A DNA stretch of 64,000 nt from Strongylocentrotus droebachiensis (GCA_035222895.1 JAVYIG010000410.1:1-64000); one strand, 5' to 3'. Shown: positions 32,101-43,440, counted from the first letter of the stretch. The notes: generated from the sequence alone by a model not told the origin. Made by a program: numbers and translations.

Positions 32101-35100
32101 TCATACTAATTTTTGACTTATCAGAGGCTTAGAATATGCATATGCGGTATATAAAATAGTGTATAGATATGTCTAATGTTATTATTATTGGTATTAGTAG
32201 AAATAGTAGTACCATCATTATTAGTATTATTATTATTGTTATTATTGTTATTAGTAGTAGTGGTGGTAGTAATGGAAATGCCCATAACTATGTACACTCA
32301 GGGCGTTTCACTTTGTAATCGTTTGAATTGAATTTATTTTTATCACTAATCATCATCTTTGTTCAGCATTGGGTGGATCCGCGTTTGGTGTGGAATCCGT
32401 TGGAATATGGAAACATAAGTAAATTCCGCGTTCATTCCTCCGAGGTCTTTGTGCCAGACATCACTCTTTATAACAGGTATGTATAAAATTGCACAATGAG
32501 TATAATTATGGTAAACCAATGATTAGTCAACGGTAAATGAATGGTCAATCAATGGCAAGTCAATGGTAAGTTCAATTTTTTTCAATTGAAAGTAACATTT
32601 ATTTTTCTTCCACTTCAAAACAACGCTCAAACATGTACTTCGCTATACGATTCGTTATACAACGTTTCTCTATATATACGACATTCAGACTAGGCAAAAC
32701 GTAATAACTTATCGTCTAGCTATACGATGAATTCAGGTAATCTGAACGCAGGGTTAGGAGGAACCAGGAGAACTTCCATTGCCCAGAAACTCGATGATTA
32801 CATTATTTGATGTAGCATGTTTTTGATTCGTACTCCTACAGCCACTCCCCAAGTAAGACAATGTCCGATGATATTTCAGCTCTTATGACCAACCATGGTA
32901 CCGTGTACTATACTCCACCCGTGGCTATTGAAGCAGCATGCACCCTTGACTTGAAGGACTACCCCTACGACAGCCACGTAAGAAATGAAAACAAAATTAT
33001 GAAATAGTATCAGCGATAATTTTTCACGGTGGAGAAACTGAATCGTTGGCAAAGTTTTTGGGGTCAACACCATGTAATTCTTTCAAAGGAATAGAGTCAT
33101 AAGAGAGCCAAAGAGCTATCAGCTGAGCTCACCAACCCTTTTCATGGCTCTGATTCCTTCGAAAGATTTATATGGCGTAACCCTTAAAACTTCAGCTAAT
33201 ATTGTGTAGTCAAGTCTTAATAAGTTCTCTGACACTTGCACGCGAAATGATGTAGGGCTAATATCATGACTGTTGTGTGAAACGATGCACTGGCTGCGTG
33301 CAACAACATGGCACAACTTGGCACACAGAATGCGAGGCAGTGCGGGACGAAAATTCGTGCAAGTGTCATGGCGGCTACAGGCGCGTACGCAGGGGGGGGG
33401 GGGGGGGGAGTTTTGGGGGTTGAACCCCCCCTTGGTATTTTTATGTGTATAAACCCCCCTTAACCCCCCCCCCCTTTTTTTTTGTTTAAATTAAAATTAT
33501 GCCCATGGCTGACCTAAAGAGGTGACCTTACCCCCCCCCCCCCAACGAAGACAAATGTCAAATTTTCAAATTGTATGATTTTACATTGTAGATACAAAAT
33601 CTGTTTTACATGGTAGGTTTGTGCACCATATGGATACATCCTGTATAAATTTAGAGACATTTAGTAATTTATAAAAGGGAAGCTGCTTACAACGGAAACC
33701 ATATTTATTTATCAGAAGTTCCACGGATTTTCACGGATTTGTTTCTTTGCTGGGTTACACAACAGTGGATTTGCTCTCTTTAGCTAATTTAAAAAATGCC
33801 CCTATTTGAAAGTGGACACACAATCTCGGCCAGGAATACGCAAATGTGTTAAGAATAAGAAATTCTGGCCGGGGGAGGCGTGCCCCTTATGCCCTCATCC
33901 TAGACTCTACATAATTGTATGTACCAGATATACAACTGCATTCATGGGTAATCTCTTAGAATATGAAAAAGGCAAATGGAAAGCGGGCATCCATGACAGT
34001 GAAATCTTCCTCGCCCAAATGCATGTGGTTATACATATTGGAATGTATCATATTGAACAAAGAGCTGCGAACACGTCATGTCGTACAATTCCTTTCAATA
34101 TACATAATTCATGAAACAAAAACAACGAACTTTCTAATTAATAAAATGAAATGAAGGAAAAAAAAAGGAGATACAAGAACGGTAAGCAGAAATTAACTAT
34201 GCCCCCTATGTCTCTTTTTGGATCAGACATTGACAAGTCAAAACATATATATCTTTCATGGACTGCATTAAAAACAATGTCCATAAATTCCATATAATTT
34301 CTGATTTATATAGATCTGCCGCCTAAAATGGGGATCATGGGTGTTCAGCAGCATGAGAATATCTGTTACGACATCGTCGGATACGATTGATCTGAATGAT
34401 TACCATGCCCATCCTGTGTGGGAACTCGTAAACACATCAGCCGTTAATAACGTCGTCAGCTATCCATGTTGCGCTGAAGTTTACGAGGACATCTCATTCC
34501 ATCTGACCGTCCGACGACGAGATAGTCACGGTCGTATCGCCTCCGCCGTGATCGCCACCTGGCTTATCCTCATCGTCTTTCTGATCGGGCCTTCGTCGGC
34601 TGGAGAACGAATCATCTTTGCGGGCTTCGTCTTTGTCGCTTTGGTGGTATTGTCGGCAGCGCTGAGTGCAGAAGTCCCCGCCTACTCGATGACCAGACTT
34701 GGTCGGTTCCTCATCGGTGGGATGCTCATCAACGCCGTCGTCATCATCATCAACGGCCTTATCTACCGCTTCTACCCCAAGGACCAACCAGGACACATGA
34801 AGGTAAGGACATTTTTTTCCTTCAATCTAAGCCCCTTTCACACCGGATCTGCGTAGAGTTGCGTAGTGTTGCGTACCTACTACGCCGAAGTTAAGCTGCG
34901 TACTCATGAATAAATTGATGCTTTGGCGTAGTCCCTGCGTAGGTTTTGCGTAGGCTTGCGTATAGTTACGTACCCTGTGCGTAGGCACCGCGTACCTACG
35001 GCGTAGGCAATTGGCGTAGGGTTACGTACGCTTGCGTAGGCCTGGCGTAGGGTTGCGTAGGCCTGGCGTAGGGTTGCCAAAAGTGGCATTTGGTACACGG

Positions 35101-37837
35101 TTTTGACCGTTATATTTTCAATTTTTTAGTAGGTATTAACAACTGCTGAGGCTAATTTGCAGTAATGTTAATTTGTTCAAGATATTATTTTCCAAAAAAT
35201 GCAGACATTTTTTTGGATGTACTACATTATTATACTCATTCACAAGGGTAATAAATGAACTTTCTGTTGATGTACATCAGGCGCGGATCCAGGATTTCTC
35301 AGGGGAGGGGGCCCAACTTTTTCTTTTTTTTTTGCTCCCGAAAATTTGAAAATCGCGCCGGCCGAAAAGTCGCTCAGTGGGGGGGGGGGGGGGGGGGGGG
35401 GGGGGGGTAAGCGGACACTTTTTTTTTTTTTTTTTGGAGTCCCAAAAAAAAATCGCAACGACTCAGCCAGCCGAAAAGTCGCTCAGTGGGGGGGGGGGGG
35501 GGGTAGTGAGCACAATTTTTTTTTTTTGGTCCTCGAAAATTTTAAAATTTGCACCCCCCCTTGAGCGCCAGGGGGGGGGGGCCCAACCCCCCAAAAAGGT
35601 AAAAATCGCGTGATTTTGCATGATTTTTTTCTCAAGGGGGGGGGGGGCCCGGGCCCCCCGGGCCCCCCCCCCTGGATCCGCCACTGATGTACATTGCAAG
35701 GTCACGTGATGTGATTCGATACCTCAAAACGCCAACAAAAGAGCGCTTATTTTGAATTGTGAATAAATGTGGACAGAAGTCTGATATTTGTTGACCATAT
35801 CCCTTTTTTCACTCATTTGTAAATATCATTCCATAACAGTTTCCTGAAAGTTTGAAGACGATAGCTGTTGTCCTTTGTCCGTAGCGTATATGTATGCGAC
35901 AATGTAATGATATAAATGTTAGTCATTTATTACTTCTGACATACACACTCACTCAGTCTCACTAACAGAGTGAGACAAAATTATTTCTTTGCTCATTTCA
36001 ATTAAACAAAATTATTTTACAAACATACAAACAGGGCCATAAACGTACACACAAGCAAACAAACCGACACAAATACATACAGATTTCCACAAAACATAAT
36101 AACATTTCGCATGAGGCATCAGTTTGTGAGTCTTATCTCTGTTTATTATATCAACAGCCTGAGATGTCAACATCACATATTGAATAAACCATAACAAGCA
36201 AAACATGTCAGTCTGAAAATCCTTGTAGTAGTACAAACAGAATTACAAGCAAGAATACAACATAAAGTCAAAGAAACACTTTCTTCATGAACAGAATAAA
36301 TGTGAGAACGCACACATTTAAACAAAAATAGCATTTCCCTTAAAAATAATGATCAATACCTGCCAAGTTTACATCCAGGTATATACAACAAAAAATCTTT
36401 ATACGTTGTTAATGCTTCGTCGGACTGGCGTAGGGTAGCGTATTGTTGCGTAGGCTTGGCGTACAGTTGCGTAGTTTCTGCGTAAAAATTCTACGCCGAA
36501 GGTACGCGAAAAAATATAAACATTTAAAACATTTATCATATAAAACATTTAATTTTTTGCGTTCATCTCGCGTACCCATTTTCGTCCCTCCGCGTACAGT
36601 TGCGTAGGGTTGCGTACGATCGGCGTAGGGTTGCGTACGATCGGCGTAGTCGCTACGCAACTCTACGCAACTCTACGCAAGGCCCGGTGTGAAAGCCCCT
36701 TTAGCCTTCTTCGATTTCATGCCCCGTCAAGATGAACTTACCACACAGCATCAATTTTAGGTGAATAAGATAGCGGTAAAGAAGCACTGTGAACAGAAAT
36801 ACGTGAAAGGCAATCTCTAAGAATTGAAGCATTGATAGACGACTGTGTATAATTAAAGAGAACGGGTCAAAATAATCTTGAGGAATATGAAAAGTTTGAT
36901 TTTGTCCAAGGCAGGAAAGATAATGGACATCACTATATCTGATTCATGTGTGATATCATCCACTTTCTTTTCTTCAAGTGCATGCTTCGATATCGTTTCA
37001 CTCTCCGAGTCATTGATTTTGTGATGTCTGTGCCTCGGTAATAGGGACTTTTAGATTTGCACGTCAACAGCTTTGACTGCAACGTGTGACGTCATTTTAA
37101 GGCACTGCTCATGCGTTACGTCGTCTCAGTCGGCGATCGAGAATGCGTCAACCTTGATTTTCCTCAATCTAGTACATACATACATACATAATTCTATTTA
37201 TATTTATATAGCGCCTTTACATGCTCAAGGTACTAGTATGCCGCATGCGCATAAAATATACAGTTTCTCAGGTAGACAAAGGAACATCCCTTCCCTGCTA
37301 TTATGTAAAAATGTGTAGAACAGGTGTCACATGCATATTCACCTGTTCTACACATTTTTACATAATAGCAGTGAAGGGATGTTCTTTTGTTGAGGGTAGA
37401 ATGAGGAACTGTATATTTTGTCCTCTTTCTTTGTCCGTGATGTTCATAATGTTACTTCCTGCATGCATGTATATCGTCGAGTGCAATCTAAAAGATTTCT
37501 AATTGTAGTCAAATTGGGCAGTTAAGTACGTTGACACGCATGATCAGTCGGCGTTCGTCGTGTTCTCGTCCACTCATTCTAAAAGTCCCTAATATCGATG
37601 TACATATTACTGCATTCATGCACCTTCACGAGATAGATATTTTTCGTCATGAATTTAACACATGCACAAAAGGAACTTTTTTTTTAATAGAATAATAAAA
37701 CCATTCGCTTTTGTCTTCTCACTCATGTGCAGGAGGGAGACGGGACTGTTTCTCGCGTGTTCCTCTTCATCGATATCGGTGCATTCCTGGGGACCACCAT
37801 CATCCTCGCGATAACAACGGGCGCCCTCTTCGTCTAA
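26095..37837 (+). CDS. Receptor gene C: complete nAChR alpha-like Cys-loop receptor, 356 aa
   Basis: Seven exons (26095-26164, 27180-27295, 31296-31340, 32367-32476, 32842-32977, 34314-34802, 37733-37837) have the same lengths and phases as gene B. The predicted channel keeps the signal peptide, loop D Trp, loop A Tyr, the 13-residue Cys-loop, loop B Trp (GSW) and loop C (YPCCAEVY). The transmembrane domain from SHGRIAS through M3 is identical in protein sequence to B, and the last exon differs only in the final residue (Val for Ala). Differences concentrate in the ligand-binding domain, especially loop E (LMTNHGTVYYTPP against LVYSDGIVYYLPP). B and C could co-assemble through identical membrane domains while binding different ligands; that is inference. 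Introns are inflated by transposons. Confidence 0.88.
26541..27150 (+). repeat. Tandem ~95-bp repeat abutting the exon 2 acceptor, ~6 copies
   Basis: Units share gtgaactcactcgaagtttg, ttacattatgctttt and ttctattctggtatt. Two neighbouring units (about 26700-26890) are almost identical, suggesting recent expansion. The last unit leads into the exon 2 splice acceptor. Confidence 0.8.
27180..27295 (+). CDS. Gene C exon 2: N-terminal helix
   Basis: The acceptor is ttaagcag (27179) and the donor is gtaag at 27296. It is 116 nt and differs from B by three residues near its end. Confidence 0.85.
27845..28612. other. C-specific insertion in intron 2, left part
   Basis: It starts at agccagaggcggtgg, where collinearity with gene B stops. 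It contains G-runs and gagcga-rich segments (about 28090-28300) and short GGGGCA-containing degenerate repeats (28320-28600). No coding frame is credible. Confidence 0.45.
28613..30809 (+). mobile_element. Inverted-repeat element with GCCGGTGTGACGGC ends
   Basis: The left end gccggtgtgacggcg and the right end gccgtcacaccggc are inverted. Inner parts of both arms share ggcggatcgtgttc, ggaacaaaat and gcagatat motifs in opposite orientation. The interior (29773-30055) holds the ccactagcgtacct/GGAAA repeat, so insertions are nested. No transposase is seen. Confidence 0.65.
29773..30055 (+). repeat. Dispersed repeat with GAAA/GGAAA polypurine tract
   Basis: A second copy of the repeat at 8262: ccactagcgtacct, G-run, C-run, then about 230 bases of almost pure purine. 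Confidence 0.7.
30861..31042 (-). mobile_element. TTAA MITE family 1, partial inverted copy
   Basis: The reverse complement matches 6821 to about 7000, including the aactcaactatcc end and the gcaaatgccttcaaagtgca block. Confidence 0.7.
31296..31340 (+). CDS. Gene C exon 3 (45 nt): loop D
   Basis: The acceptor is ttgatgcag (31295) and the donor is gtaagt at 31341. It encodes DVFQGSIKMNAWLFM and keeps the loop D Trp. Confidence 0.9.
32367..32476 (+). CDS. Gene C exon 4 (110 nt): loop A
   Basis: The acceptor is tttgttcag (32366) and the donor is gtatgt at 32477. The first half (HWVDPRLVWNPLEYGN) diverges from B; the second half, ending FVPDITLYN, is identical. Confidence 0.9.
32842..32977 (+). 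CDS. Gene C exon 5: loop E and Cys-loop
   Basis: The acceptor is ctcctacag (32841) and the donor is gtaag at 32978. Ten of its 45 whole codons change the amino acid relative to B, with only about three silent changes. Confidence 0.9.
33240..33790. other. C-specific repeat insertion in intron 5
   Basis: Sequence between the gene B-like blocks includes ggcgcgtacgcagggg followed by long G and C runs (33378-33545). It is a dispersed-repeat type; ends cannot be fixed. Confidence 0.4.
34314..34802 (+). CDS. Gene C exon 6: loops B and C, M1-M3
   Basis: The acceptor is tttatatag (34313) and the donor is gtaagg at 34803; 163 codons. It opens ICRLKWGSW and carries SYPCCAEVYED. From codon 71 onward it is identical in protein to B, with five silent base changes. 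Confidence 0.92.
34831..36699 (+). mobile_element. Fold-back element with GCGTAG-repeat arms in gene C intron 6
   Basis: The ends carry ctttcacaccgg and its complement. Next come arms of GTTGCGTAGG-like decamers (34848-35085 and 36419-36680) running inward; outermost parts are inverted (tgcgtagagttgcgtag, ctacgcaactctacgca). Gene B has the empty site (caatttagccttc). A hAT-like MITE is nested inside. Confidence 0.75.
35270..35694 (+). mobile_element. hAT-like MITE, 409 bp, nested
   Basis: The element 35278-35686 has ends CAGGCGCGGATCCAGG and the complement of CAGTGGCGGATCCAGG, flanked by an 8-bp duplication atgtacat (35270-35277 and 35687-35694). Eight-base duplications and CAG-type ends are features of hAT transposons. 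Inside are degenerate tandem units containing gccgaaaagtcgctcagtgg plus long G-runs. Confidence 0.8.
37044..37589 (+). mobile_element. TA-flanked inverted-repeat element in gene C intron 6
   Basis: The ends GGGACTTTTAGA and TCTAAAAGTCCC are inverted and flanked by TA. Gene B has the uninterrupted site (cctcggttatatcgatg). The TA duplication fits a mariner-like non-autonomous element. It contains a long hairpin. Confidence 0.75.
37276..37390 (+). repeat. Near-perfect 51-bp hairpin, 13-base loop
   Basis: Arms 37276-37326 and 37340-37390 pair at 49 of 51 positions around tcacatgcatatt. Pairing continues more loosely outwards to about 37254 and 37419. Confidence 0.85.
37733..37837 (+). CDS. Gene C exon 7: M4 and stop
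   Basis: The acceptor is catgtgcag (37732) and the stop TAA is at 37835-37837. It differs from the gene B exon by one base (final codon Val for Ala). Confidence 0.9.
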   Translation, partial: EGDGTVSRVFLFIDIGAFLGTTIILAITTGALFV

Positions 37838-38230
37838 GGCAAGGAATTTCTGCTTTAAGCCATCAACTCATATTTTAAGAGCCGGTATGACAAAATCAAT
37901 AACAATAATGATAATGATGATAATCATAGTACTGAAAATAATTTTGCTACTCTTACTCTGGCATTGTATGGATTCAATTCCTGCCGGGTACCCATTTACT
38001 TCACCTGGGTTGAGTGTGGCAAATGTAGATCATCGTCTTGCCAAATGAGGTCCGTTCCTGGCCGGGATTCGAATCACCTAACCCTTTGGTTCACAGGCTG
38101 GAGACTTATCAATTAGACCACAATACCTCTTCAGCGATAACTATAACCATCATTATAAAACCTGTCTGTGTAGAAAATGAAATGGATCTGAGAGAATCAG
38201 TGCTGATGTCGCTATCGCCACGATCGTAAT
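37838..38230. other. Gene C 3' flank with inverted segment and SINE
   Basis: 37839-37883 is inverted relative to gene B. A 100-bp stretch absent from B follows, then the tRNA-related SINE (37985-38124, - strand B-box near 38070). Confidence 0.6.
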
Positions 38231-40000
38231 TGGAAATGTTTACCTCACCCCAAATAATAAATGTAGCTATTCTGAAAAATGAGATAAATTCCATACGACA
38301 TTCCTTACAAGAGATAAATAAATGAAGATACTCTTGGCATGACGTAATGCCTTTTAGTATGACGTGGGCGCAGCCATTTTCTTGAAGATGTGACGTACCA
38401 GGTGAACTAGTACTTGTATCATGCACCAAGCTTTAGTTGAAAAGACTTTTTAATTCAATAACAAAACCTTTACTTTACAATGAGGGAAAATCATAGCTGA
38501 GAAGGTAAAAATTACATTTGGTGAAAAATATAAAACAGGGGGAAAATTTATTTAAGACTACTAAAATATACCGCTTGACAAATCTATTTCATTCAGGCGA
38601 AACCTTCAGCCCAGAAGAACACCAACTTATTTATGCAATATGCGTTCTAATAGTAGTATAAAGAAAAATAACGTGTAAATGAAATGCCTCGTCACCAGAC
38701 ACACCTAGGAAGGAAACATCCACACATTTGAATACATTTAGTTGATAAACGCCTTCGCATAGTACGACACATTATCAAGAAAATAGCGATGCCCATGTTG
38801 TGCTGAGAAACTGTACCTATTCTTGCTTTATACCCGCTCTCATACACTTTGGTAGGGAATCTTTTAGAATAATGGACAGGAATACAATAAATATTTCAGA
38901 AAAACTATAAGTTATTTCTTGGGGTGAGGTTTCCTGTAACTCGTTGCGGCAACTGCATAATCGGCGTGCGTTATGATTTATGATTTGACTTGTACTAAAT
39001 GTAGTCACTAGTCAGTGGTATATTTCTCATTCTTGCCGATCCATCTATAGGATTTTGTGAGGAGCAGTTGGTCAAAAATACCGCCAAGTACACGTTCGTG
39101 AGATTTATTGAACATCACAAGGCAGGACCGCAGGAGTTCGTCTCGTTTTTCAGAATATCTATACTGATTCTTTGGGGTTAGTTTCCCTTTAACATTAATG
39201 TTATTGTGTTAACTATTAATCATGTTTATCCAAAATTGCATGCGCTTGATGTGACATTGTAATCGTTTATCATCATAATCAAAATTATGATTGTTTCTTA
39301 TTTTATGTCGTATATCTATTAGAAAACATCTCCATGAAATGTGTAATAAAGTGGCGAACATTTTGACTTACTTCAACAATGTCATTGAACTCTGAATATT
39401 ACTACAGACGACGTTTCCTAAATGTATGCGTCTGAGGTCTTAATCATTATAATCGTTTATCCTGGTAAAATATGCATCATGTTTGTATAATCTTTATTAT
39501 TCATTTAATTCTTTGTGTTCATTTAGATATTGATATGAATAAAAGTAGTTTTTTTGGATAAAGATAACTACGTCTTACGTACCCTTTTCATAAAACTTGT
39601 TATAATAATAACAATAATAATAATAATATGTCTTGTTTACCCAGGGTAGCCTCATCAGTATTCATACTGTTCTCCCTGAGGGCCCTGCAATCATATTATC
39701 TATAAGGAGAGTGTCACATTCCTTATAACAATTTGTTTCCAGCCCATTAATTGCAACGATTTCAGTAGCTTATAACAGCTATTGCAACCTTTAATTGGTT
39801 TACAAGTTTAATAAAAGGGGCCCTGAACTATCAGAACTACTTCCAAGGGCCCGATGCCTAAAACTATCAATAATTGGTGGTATATTTGCCATTAATGGTA
39901 ACTTCCTTGATTTGATTGACTGTTGAGTGATGTTACCAACTGAAGATAATTAATAATTAAAATTAATGGCAAAGTTACGATCAGTGGTAGATTTTATGCA
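38231..40000. other. 3' flank of the gene C duplication unit
   Basis: 39190-39600 matches 19305-19690 behind gene B. A further MITE-like copy (39580-39825) is split by an insertion at about 39603-39715. No coding exon is seen. Confidence 0.5.
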
Positions 40001-40001
40001 A

Positions 40002-40370
40002 CGGGGCCTTGGACTACCACCCCGGACAACTACCCCTTATTACAACCGCCTCGAACAACTTACCCTGGACATATATCCCAGAGGACAACTACTATCCTAA
40101 CAACCCCCGAACCCGAACCATGAACCCCTGCAGTGGTACTCCTTCCTCCTCCTCCTCCTCCTCCTCCTCCTCCTCCTCCTCTTATCCCTCTTTATTTTCT
40201 TCTATTAATCTTCAAAGGGCTATGCAACCTTTCACGAAGAAGTTTGTATCAATAATTGATGTATATTATGTGTACATTTCATGAGGGGTATTTGTCCGGA
40301 TGGCCAGTGTCCTAGGGGTAGCTGTCCGGTGTGCAGTTATCCTAGCATTGCGTTGTCCGTTGAGGTTCTA
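40002..40370 (+). mobile_element. Fold-back element FB-3, decayed
   Basis: The left arm (40010-40110) has CGGACAACTACCCC-type units; the right arm (40284-40365) has complementary gtccggatgg/cctaggggtagctgtccgg units. The centre holds a (CTC)n microsatellite. It is more diverged than FB-1 and FB-2. Confidence 0.65.
40141..40182 (+). repeat. (CTC)n microsatellite
   Basis: About thirteen CTC repeats between the FB-3 arms. Confidence 0.9.
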
Positions 40371-40999
40371 TGGTGAGTGGTTCTCAGAAGATGGTATTTC
40401 CTAATACGTTTTCCGGTTCATGTCAACAGGATTTTTGTTTAAATGAATGCCTAAATAGTATTTTTTTTTAAAGAAATGCTATTTTTGAAATGAGGAATGC
40501 AGTTTATCTTGTATATAATTGATGTTATGTTGAATATATGTAGCTCTTGTACTTGTGTCTCACAAATAAAGTTTTGGAATTGTAATCCGGTTTTTCAGAG
40601 TGGCATTGTTGTTGTTGTTTGGTATTATCGGCGTTTCATTCTTTTTTAGAATATTTACGCCTTTTTTCTAGATGTTGTGTGTTTATAGCTTTTAACACGC
40701 ATATGTTTTACAATTTTTATATCATCATAAATGAATGGTGTTTAGCTAAGAATTTATTGTTTTGTATTTACTATGAGAGTAAATTCATAGAAAATAAGTT
40801 TATCCCGGGATTATTGGCCCCATGTCTTTCAATTAGGTGCACTGTGCCCCCCCCCCCGTTACTAACGGATCAGTAAGCAATACAATACAATATCAGTAAT
40901 AATTCATTAGAGGCACTCCAAGAAGAGTGCAGTTAATTACCATTGACATTTCGCAGGAGATCATTTGTAGACTAATTTAAGTTTCATTTACCGTCATTT

Positions 41000-41345
41000 A
41001 AGAATCAGACTAATCTAACTTTGAAGATAATTCAACATTCGTGGCATTTCGGTAAATATAATTGGAAAGACGGTAACAGACTTTCCAGAAAAGAGTCTAT
41101 GAAGTAGACCATGATATAGAAGAAATAGAGGGAAGACTTATTACATATTTACTTATAAACAGCATGAACATAGATTATGTAGACAAAATTTAGCTCTAGA
41201 GACTGTAGAACATTACTTACTAAAGTGTAAAGAAATAAGACAAAGGAAGAAGAGTATTAAAATGCAAAGGTATTTAAAAAACAAATCCTAAATATCTGTA
41301 ATGCTTTTGAATATGACGAAATAGATAATTGTATTGATGAACATG
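41000..41345 (+). mobile_element. Non-LTR retrotransposon (LINE) C-terminal fragment
   Basis: A broken frame on the + strand contains CRQNLALETVEHYLLKCKEI (about 41176-41238), the zinc-knuckle-like motif that follows reverse transcriptase in many LINEs. No catalytic domain remains. It is in the opposite orientation to the fragment at 4998-5640 and looks like a different element. Confidence 0.5.
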
Positions 41346-41561
41346 ATGTTAATAAAACGACTTATAATTATGAGTAATTACAAAAAGGAAAGAAAGAATC
41401 GACCAACAAAAATAAATATGAAACAGCGCCATCTTTATATCAGCAAAAACAACAAATACGACTGATTTCAAATAACAACACAACAACATCAATCTTACCT
41501 TGGTAGGTGACAGACCCCCACTCCGGGAACGGAGGGACCGCATGCGTGTTCCCAAAATATC

Positions 41562-41715
41562 CGGCTCGTAACAAAAGAAAAAGGTCTACACACCGGACTT
41601 ATGCTGAAAGGGGGGGGGGGGGTGCTGAAAAGGCTCGTATAACAAAATAAAAAGGTCTACCCGTATTGACTTTACAAACCGGACTTATGCTGAAAGGGGG
41701 GGGGGGGTGCTGGGA
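41562..41715 (+). repeat. Two tandem ~75-bp units ending in G-runs
   Basis: Both copies share ggctcgta, aaaaggtctac, ccggacttatgctgaaa, a G-run and tgctg. Confidence 0.75.
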
Positions 41716-42401
41716 ACACGCATATGCGTACCCTAAATATCACTGAGTGGGGGGGGGGGGGGGCGGGTGACAGAAGGCTAGGAATGGTCCATTCTGATCA
41801 GTACCTGATGCACGAGGGGAGTGAGGTTCAGATATATACATGTATATGTAATGAAGTAGGATAGAGAATAGCCTGCGATATATTAAAGGACGTATATCGT
41901 GCTTGGACGGGCTAGGTGTGGAACCGAAGTAATTACCCAAGAATTAGGTCCGCAAATAGACGAAGTGACAATTTGTCCGCCTTTTCCAAGGAGACACCAG
42001 TTCAATTTTGTTTTTAGTCAATGTCACAATGGTGCTAAATACAGGTCTTCCGCCCTCTCTCGACAAGCCGATGAAACCATATGTTGTTAGTATTCATTTT
42101 AGTTTTAGTTTTGGTCAATTGTTTAAATTGTTATTAGTCCATGGAAATATGAATTGATTCTTCTGACATTAAAGTCTGTTATTTATAATGCTTATGAAAA
42201 AAAGGAACCCGTAAAACTTACCCAATTTTAGAATTTAAAAAATATCTACATTTCCGTCACTAGCATTGATTGGACAGCTCAGAAAATTGTAGTTTCAAGT
42301 TATGAAAATGTAGGCCTATAGGTGACACTTCTCGCTTTTGCTTTAATAAATCGAGTCGGGATTTCAAGGTCGAGGGGAAAAGACTCCCCCCCCCCCCATA
42401 A

Positions 42402-42432
<31 letters not shown>

Positions 42433-43235
42433 CACACACACACTTCCACACCCATACACCGCAATAATTGTTCCAAAAAAAGGGGAGAGGGGGCAAAGCC
42501 TTGTTCAAAGGGAAAATTTTGCTGTGCAAATTAAATCGTCTTTAGCCCTGCTTAAAGAGTCATTGAAAAACTTATGCCCCAACGACATGAAATGGGATGA
42601 TGCCCAAATAGTCAGTGAATGTAATGCATTATTTTACAGATCGTGAACATTTTCCTTTTTCGTTGTGTTCCTTAAAGTTAAAGACCAGTTCTAGTCATGC
42701 GATTGCATAGTGAAAGAAACGTTGCGGAATCGATCAGAAAAGTTTGATCATCTATTCTATAAGTATTGGTGTGTACTGCAAGGTTCTGGAGTCATCAAAA
42801 TGATAAAAAAATTGGCCTAGTCTTGGTAAAGTTACAAGCACTGTACACAGAAAGATGTATATGGGACTACGCGACACGTGCGCGTTTACTATCAGGTCCA
42901 AATAGATATAATAATTTACCAAATATATCTATTAGTAAGCGATTTCCCGGCAAAATTGTTATCATCACGTATTAGTCAAAACATATTCTTTCACATGATT
43001 GGTAATAAGAGCTTCCATTTAATTTTTTTGAGAGGGGGGCGTCTCCAAAACTGGCCTTTATCATTAAATAATTCTCTGTATAATAACAAATCATTCTCTC
43101 TCTCTCTCCTGTCTTCATTGACTATTCATCAAATTTCTCCCATCACTCCTTTTTTCTATTCGTTCATCTCCTCCACGAGGTCTCTTTATCTTAAAAGTTC
43201 ACCTATTGTTTTAAATTCTCCCTCTCTCTCTTTTC

Positions 43236-43271
<36 letters not shown>

Positions 43272-43440
43272 TCTCTCCCTCTCACACCTGTCTCAAAAAG
43301 CCACCTGTCTTCAATAGCCACTAAAAAACGCAATGTTACTCCCTTGAAACCTTATACATCTTAATTGAGGTTATTTAGGTCCTTTGATACATATATCAAC
43401 AAATAGATGAAATAAATCAAACTTTTAGGCAACTTCTATT
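41716..43440. other. Intergenic, no gene recognised
   Basis: Contains a G-run (41750-41765), a (CA)n microsatellite at 42400-42445 and a (GT)n microsatellite at 43237-43272. No splice-supported coding region is seen. Confidence 0.4.
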
